Shown piece by piece: positions 60,496 through 64,000 of a DNA stretch of 64,000 nucleotides (its first letter is position 1; each line of letters opens with the position of its first letter). Origin of the DNA: Paenisporosarcina quisquiliarum_A (lineage in GTDB: Bacteria; Bacillota; Bacilli; Bacillales_A; Planococcaceae); NCBI RefSeq assembly GCF_043641925.1, contig NZ_JBHZRU010000013.1:1-64000 (forward strand). Reading direction: 5' to 3'. Below the pieces are notes generated by a model that did not search any database, was not told the origin of the DNA, and saw only the letters and a program-made list of their open reading frames with translations. A program made the translations under genes and the position numbers.

Positions 60496-62727
60496 ATGGA
60501 AAACAACGTACATGATAACAATGATGAAAAGCGCCACACAGCTGCAGGAGATGCACAATGTCCAGTAACGGGTGGTCACAAAGATAGTGCGATTACGACA
60601 TCAACAAAACCAGGTCGTACGCAGAATAAAGACTGGTGGCCGAATATGATGAATATCAATATTCTGCATCAACATGATAAGAAATCGAATCCTTTAGGGG
60701 ATGATTTTGATTATAAAAAGGAATTTGCAAAGTTAGACTATGATGCATTAAAACAAGATCTTCACGATTTAATGACAAATAGTCAAGAGTGGTGGCCAGC
60801 AGACTACGGTCACTATGGTCCGTTCTTCATCCGTATGTCATGGCATGCAGCAGGTACGTATCGTACTGCAGACGGCCGTGGCGGTGGTTCTACTGGAAAT
60901 CAACGTTTTGCACCGTTAAACAGTTGGCCTGATAACGTAAACTTAGATAAGGCTCGTCGTTTGCTGTGGCCAATTAAACAAAAATATGGAAACAAAATTT
61001 CTTGGGCCGATTTGTTGGTGTTAACAGGAAATGTAGCACTTGAGTCGATGGGCTTTAAAACGTTTGGATTTGGAGCGGGGCGCGAAGACATTTGGGCACC
61101 AGAAGAGGACGTATATTGGGGGAATGAAAAAGAATGGTTAGCAGATAATCGTTATTCTGGTGATCGCGATTTAGAAAACCCACTAGCTGCAGTTCAGATG
61201 GGCTTAATTTATGTGAATCCAGAAGGACCAAATGGTAAACCAGACCCTCTTGCAAGTGCCGTGGATATTCGCGAGACGTTTGCACGGATGGGCATGAATG
61301 ATGAAGAGACAGTTGCATTAATCGCGGGTGGTCATACGTTTGGTAAATCACATGGTGCAGGAGACCCTTCTCATGTAGGGGATGATCCAGAAGCGGCTTT
61401 AATTGAAAACCAAGGTATTGGTTGGAAGAGTACGTATGGTTCAGGAAAAGGCCGAGATACCATTTCAAGTGGGATTGAGGGAGCTTGGACTGCTAACCCA
61501 ACAAAATGGGACAATGGGTATTTTGAGCAACTATTTGAATACGAGTGGGAGTTAACTAAATCTCCTGCTGGTGCGTATCAATGGGCTGCAAAAAACTTAC
61601 CAGAAGATCATATGGCACCGGATGCAGAAGATGCTTCGATTAAAGTGAAAACAAATATGACAACTGCAGATATGGCACTTCGCATGGATCCGTCATATGA
61701 AAAAATCTCTCGTCGTTATTATGAAAACATGGATGAATTTGCAGATGCGTTTGCTCGTGCGTGGTTCAAACTTCTTCACCGTGACATGGGACCAAAAGAG
61801 CGTTACTGGGGACCAGAAGTTCCTGAAGAGGTATTAATCTGGCAAGATCCAGTACCAAAAGCAGAGAACACGCTAACATTTGAGGAATTAAACGATTTAA
61901 AAGAGAAAATCTTGGCAAGCGGGTTAACTTCTCAACAGTTAGTTAAAACAGCTTGGGCTTCTGCAAGCACATATCGTGGTTCAGACAAACGTGGTGGTGC
62001 AAACGGAGCTCGTATTCGATTCGCGCCTCAACGTAACTGGGAAGTAAACGAGCCAGAAGAGTTAGCAAACGTGCTAAATGTCTATGAAAACTTGAAAACA
62101 AGTACTGGAAATAAAGTAAGTCTCGCTGATTTGATTGTCCTTGGAGGAAATGTTGCACTAGAACAAGCTGTAAAAGCAGCTGGTTTTGATCTGACTGTTC
62201 CGTTCACTCAAGGTCGCGGAGATGCACTCGAAGAACAAACGGAAACGGATAGCTTTGATGTATTAGAGCCAGTCTCAGACGGTTTCCGAAACTACCAAAA
62301 GAAAGAATATGCTACAAGCCCAGAAGAAATGTTGCTTGATAAAGCACAATTACTTGGCTTAACAGCACCAGAGATGACGGCATTAATTGGTGGTATGCGT
62401 GCATTAGGTGCAAATTATAAAGGGGCAGCTGAAGGAATCTTTACCGATAATGTTGGCACATTAACAAATGATTTCTTCGTCAATATACTAGATATGAACA
62501 TTGAATGGACGCCAGCAGGTTTCAATAAATACGAAGGTAAAAACCGTGTGACAGGTGAAGTCGTTCGCACAGCAACACGTTTTGACTTAGTATTCGGATC
62601 TAATTCCATTCTGCGGGCCATTGCCGAAGTGTACGCACAAGATGACAGTAAAGAAAGATTCGTTCGTGATTTCATCCAAGCATGGAGTAAAGTGATGAAT
62701 GCCGATCGTTTTGATTTACAAAACTAA
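60496..62727 (+). CDS. katG: Catalase-peroxidase KatG
   Basis: A 743-residue duplicated heme enzyme. The N-terminal half carries distal Arg113, Trp116 and His117 (RMSWHAAGTYR), proximal His280 (GGHTFGKSHG), and the Trp116-Tyr239-Met265 residues of the covalent adduct required for catalase activity. The C-terminal half is heme-less but structurally needed. AGGAGGG RBS. Peroxide defence cluster with ohrR/ohrA; regulation by PerR is inferred. Confidence 0.97.
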   Translation: MENNVHDNNDEKRHTAAGDAQCPVTGGHKDSAITTSTKPGRTQNKDWWPNMMNINILHQHDKKSNPLGDDFDYKKEFAKLDYDALKQDLHDLMTNSQEWWPADYGHYGPFFIRMSWHAAGTYRTADGRGGGSTGNQRFAPLNSWPDNVNLDKARRLLWPIKQKYGNKISWADLLVLTGNVALESMGFKTFGFGAGREDIWAPEEDVYWGNEKEWLADNRYSGDRDLENPLAAVQMGLIYVNPEGPNGKPDPLASAVDIRETFARMGMNDEETVALIAGGHTFGKSHGAGDPSHVGDDPEAALIENQGIGWKSTYGSGKGRDTISSGIEGAWTANPTKWDNGYFEQLFEYEWELTKSPAGAYQWAAKNLPEDHMAPDAEDASIKVKTNMTTADMALRMDPSYEKISRRYYENMDEFADAFARAWFKLLHRDMGPKERYWGPEVPEEVLIWQDPVPKAENTLTFEELNDLKEKILASGLTSQQLVKTAWASASTYRGSDKRGGANGARIRFAPQRNWEVNEPEELANVLNVYENLKTSTGNKVSLADLIVLGGNVALEQAVKAAGFDLTVPFTQGRGDALEEQTETDSFDVLEPVSDGFRNYQKKEYATSPEEMLLDKAQLLGLTAPEMTALIGGMRALGANYKGAAEGIFTDNVGTLTNDFFVNILDMNIEWTPAGFNKYEGKNRVTGEVVRTATRFDLVFGSNSILRAIAEVYAQDDSKERFVRDFIQAWSKVMNADRFDLQN

Positions 62728-62732
62728 GTAAG

Positions 62733-62776
62733 AAAAATCCTAGTCAGAGCATAACCCTGACTAGGATTTTTTTGCG
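62733..62776 (+). terminator. katG terminator
   Basis: AAAAATCCTAGTCAG (62733-62747) pairs with CTGACTAGGATTTTT (62757-62771), T7 tail. Confidence 0.92.
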
Positions 62777-63352
62777 AAAATGATTGTTCATTATTATTTA
62801 AGTAATCGAATGAATGGTCATGCTGACTATCGACTAACAGCTATGTATTGTTTTTGATGATTATGAATCGCTGCGAAAGTCATCGATTGGTTGGCACGAA
62901 GCAACGAATGATATTTTTTCATGGATAAATTATTTGCTAGGCACCATTGTTGCAGCTTATAAAGATTTAGAGTCATGAGTTGGTGTAATTGAGTCGCATT
63001 ATAATGGTTTCTTCTATTTATGTCCTTTTTCTTGTGTTGGATGAAGTTGTTCTTTTCTATCAATTTTAATAATAGTTCGAGGATTAGATACAGCATCACC
63101 TCTAGGACCCACTTCGTTGTACATCCCTAGTGATCGACTAGAGATGGACATTAATTAGTTCTTCGACTGATGGTTACTTACTATTTATTACCTATTTATG
63201 TATAGTATATGGTAAACAAATGGAATATAATATACCTATTATATTAATTCGGAGTACATGATTAATCTTTAAAAAGGTTGAACTAGATTTATGCAATTTA
63301 AGGTTACTAACTTCATTTATTAATATAAAGCAGAAAGATTAGAGGTTATGCT
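62777..63352. other. Stretch with no confident gene
   Basis: AT-rich. It holds only the doubtful minus-strand frame at 62827-63099 and short palindromic motifs such as CTAGTGATCGACTAGAG near 63126. Promoter of the next gene is expected in the very AT-rich 63180-63260 part. Confidence 0.4.
62827..63099 (-). CDS. Doubtful small open reading frame
   Basis: Ninety codons, GTG then ATG start, with AGAGGTG overlapping the start. The predicted product is basic with a helical N-terminus (LILELLLKLIEKN) and no recognised family. Codon use does not argue strongly either way. Could be a decayed regulator or chance. Confidence 0.25.
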   Translation of the reverse strand: MMLYLILELLLKLIEKNNFIQHKKKDINRRNHYNATQLHQLMTLNLYKLQQWCLANNLSMKKYHSLLRANQSMTFAAIHNHQKQYIAVSR

Positions 63353-63940
63353 ATGGCAGTATTTAATTTAATGCCGAATGAATCAATCATCCTTAAGAGT
63401 CAGAATGTAGCACACGGGGGATTGATGGCGATTCATACGGATGAACTTATTCTTACAAATCAAAACATTATACATGTTAAAAAAGGAGTGTTCGGAAATA
63501 CAAAGAATGTAAAAAGGTACGCTGTGAATCAAATCAAAATATTTAATGGGGAACCTCAAGCCATTTTAGGAAAACAGCGGAATGGTAGTTCACAACTTGA
63601 AATTTATTTCCTAAATGGACATGAATGTTTCGGATTTCAGTCTATGACCAAAAAAGAGGTTGTTCAATGGATAAATGCCATTACTAAGTTAGTAACGGGA
63701 AATGAGTCAACCACTGTTCCCCTTGGTTTTGCAATTCCTGGAACCGAGTATCTTGCAGAAACAATTAAAGGAACTGTTGATACTTTCAAAAATACTATTG
63801 GTATAAATTCTAAAAAAACAGATAATGGTGTTTCATCCGAAAAGGTAACTAAAAAGTGTATCTCTTGTTCTGCACCTCTTACTGGAAACAAAGGACAAAC
63901 AATGTATTGCAAGTATTGTGACACTGCTCAAGTATTATAA
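63353..63940 (+). CDS. PH-like domain protein with C-terminal zinc ribbon
   Basis: A 195-residue protein. The N-terminal ~105 residues look like a bacterial PH/GRAM-type beta domain (NESIILKSQNVAHGG, LILTNQNIIHVKKG); a linker follows; the C-terminus CISCSAPLTGNKGQTMYCKYC holds two Cys pairs of a zinc ribbon (written here as CISC and CKYC). It is followed 17 bp later by a probable SPFH gene, an arrangement reminiscent of membrane-stress modules such as B. subtilis ydjFGHI. Domain calls are by pattern only. AGAGG RBS. Confidence 0.7.
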   Translation: MAVFNLMPNESIILKSQNVAHGGLMAIHTDELILTNQNIIHVKKGVFGNTKNVKRYAVNQIKIFNGEPQAILGKQRNGSSQLEIYFLNGHECFGFQSMTKKEVVQWINAITKLVTGNESTTVPLGFAIPGTEYLAETIKGTVDTFKNTIGINSKKTDNGVSSEKVTKKCISCSAPLTGNKGQTMYCKYCDTAQVL

Positions 63941-63957
63941 GAGGGAGGTACAGTTAT

Positions 63958-64000
63958 ATGGGAATTATAAATGCATTTACTGGAGCTATTGTTGGTACTT
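63958..64000 (+). CDS. Start of a probable SPFH-domain gene (partial)
   Basis: GAGGGAGG RBS then MGIINAFTGAIVGT, cut by the window edge. The start resembles YdjI-type SPFH/virion-core-like proteins. Only 14 residues are visible, so this is tentative. Confidence 0.4.
   Translation, partial: MGIINAFTGAIVGT

Noticed and set aside
1..64000. CRISPR arrays, insertion sequences, intact prophage or tRNA genes
   Set aside because: Looked for on both strands; no spacer-repeat arrays, transposase genes, or full tRNA cloverleafs were recognised.

Overview
The window is the replication-origin region of an endospore-forming, low-GC Gram-positive bacterium of the order Bacillales. The family is not proven; the gene content and the TTG/GTG start usage would fit Planococcaceae or a close relative. 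Evidence is the conserved block gyrA-gyrB-remB-recF-yaaA-dnaN-dnaA / rpmH-rnpA-yidC-jag-mnmE-mnmG-rsmG-noc-soj-spo0J, sporulation genes (yyaC, a GerA/B/C receptor operon, cwlJ), and strong RBS plus Bacillus-type promoters and terminators throughout.

Layout. Positions 1-250: promoter and leader of an rRNA operon transcribed leftwards out of the window. 268-2743: an HD-GYP-like protein with an altered HD motif and an MFS exporter. 2.8-12.3 kb: leftward replication genes and a bipartite oriC, with DnaA boxes on both sides of dnaA and an AT-rich unwinding region before dnaN. 12.3-24 kb: rightward rpmH-rnpA, membrane insertase YidC and Jag, tRNA-modification genes, 16S methylase, Noc and ParAB with two perfect parS sites, then DUF554, yyaC, mscS and DUF951. 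24.4-35.6 kb: ychF, a GGCT-like gene, a membrane zincin, rpsF-ssb-rpsR, a chemoreceptor, yybS-gdpP-rplI-dnaB. 35.7-49.9 kb: purA, an unrecognised two-gene membrane module, a YitT protein, a LysM/G5/M23 peptidase, the walRKHIJ operon, htrA, a tiny CxxH/CxxC protein and rlmH.

The part to the right of rlmH (50-64 kb) is accessory in character. It starts at an SCC-attB-like rlmH 3' end, followed by a decayed RhuM-family fragment, a VanZ-like gene, a germinant receptor operon, a decayed direct duplicate of a DUF4317 gene, cwlJ, the intact DUF4317 gene, a truncated MntA-type nucleotidyltransferase, two genes of unknown function, the ohrR/ohrA peroxide module with its operator, katG with a PerR-box-like promoter, and the start of a zinc-ribbon/SPFH gene pair.

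Regulatory themes. DnaA-box clusters occur at oriC, before mnmE and around rlmH. Two copies of a 14-mer one base off the Bacillus Noc site flank walR/walK. Peroxide-responsive operators sit before ohrA and katG, and a SigD-like promoter precedes the chemoreceptor. The strongest leads for something undescribed are the orphan membrane pair at 37.2-38.6 kb, the structured repeat at 38.9 kb, the six-copy 21-bp repeat at 47.5 kb, and the germination/duplication island next to rlmH.
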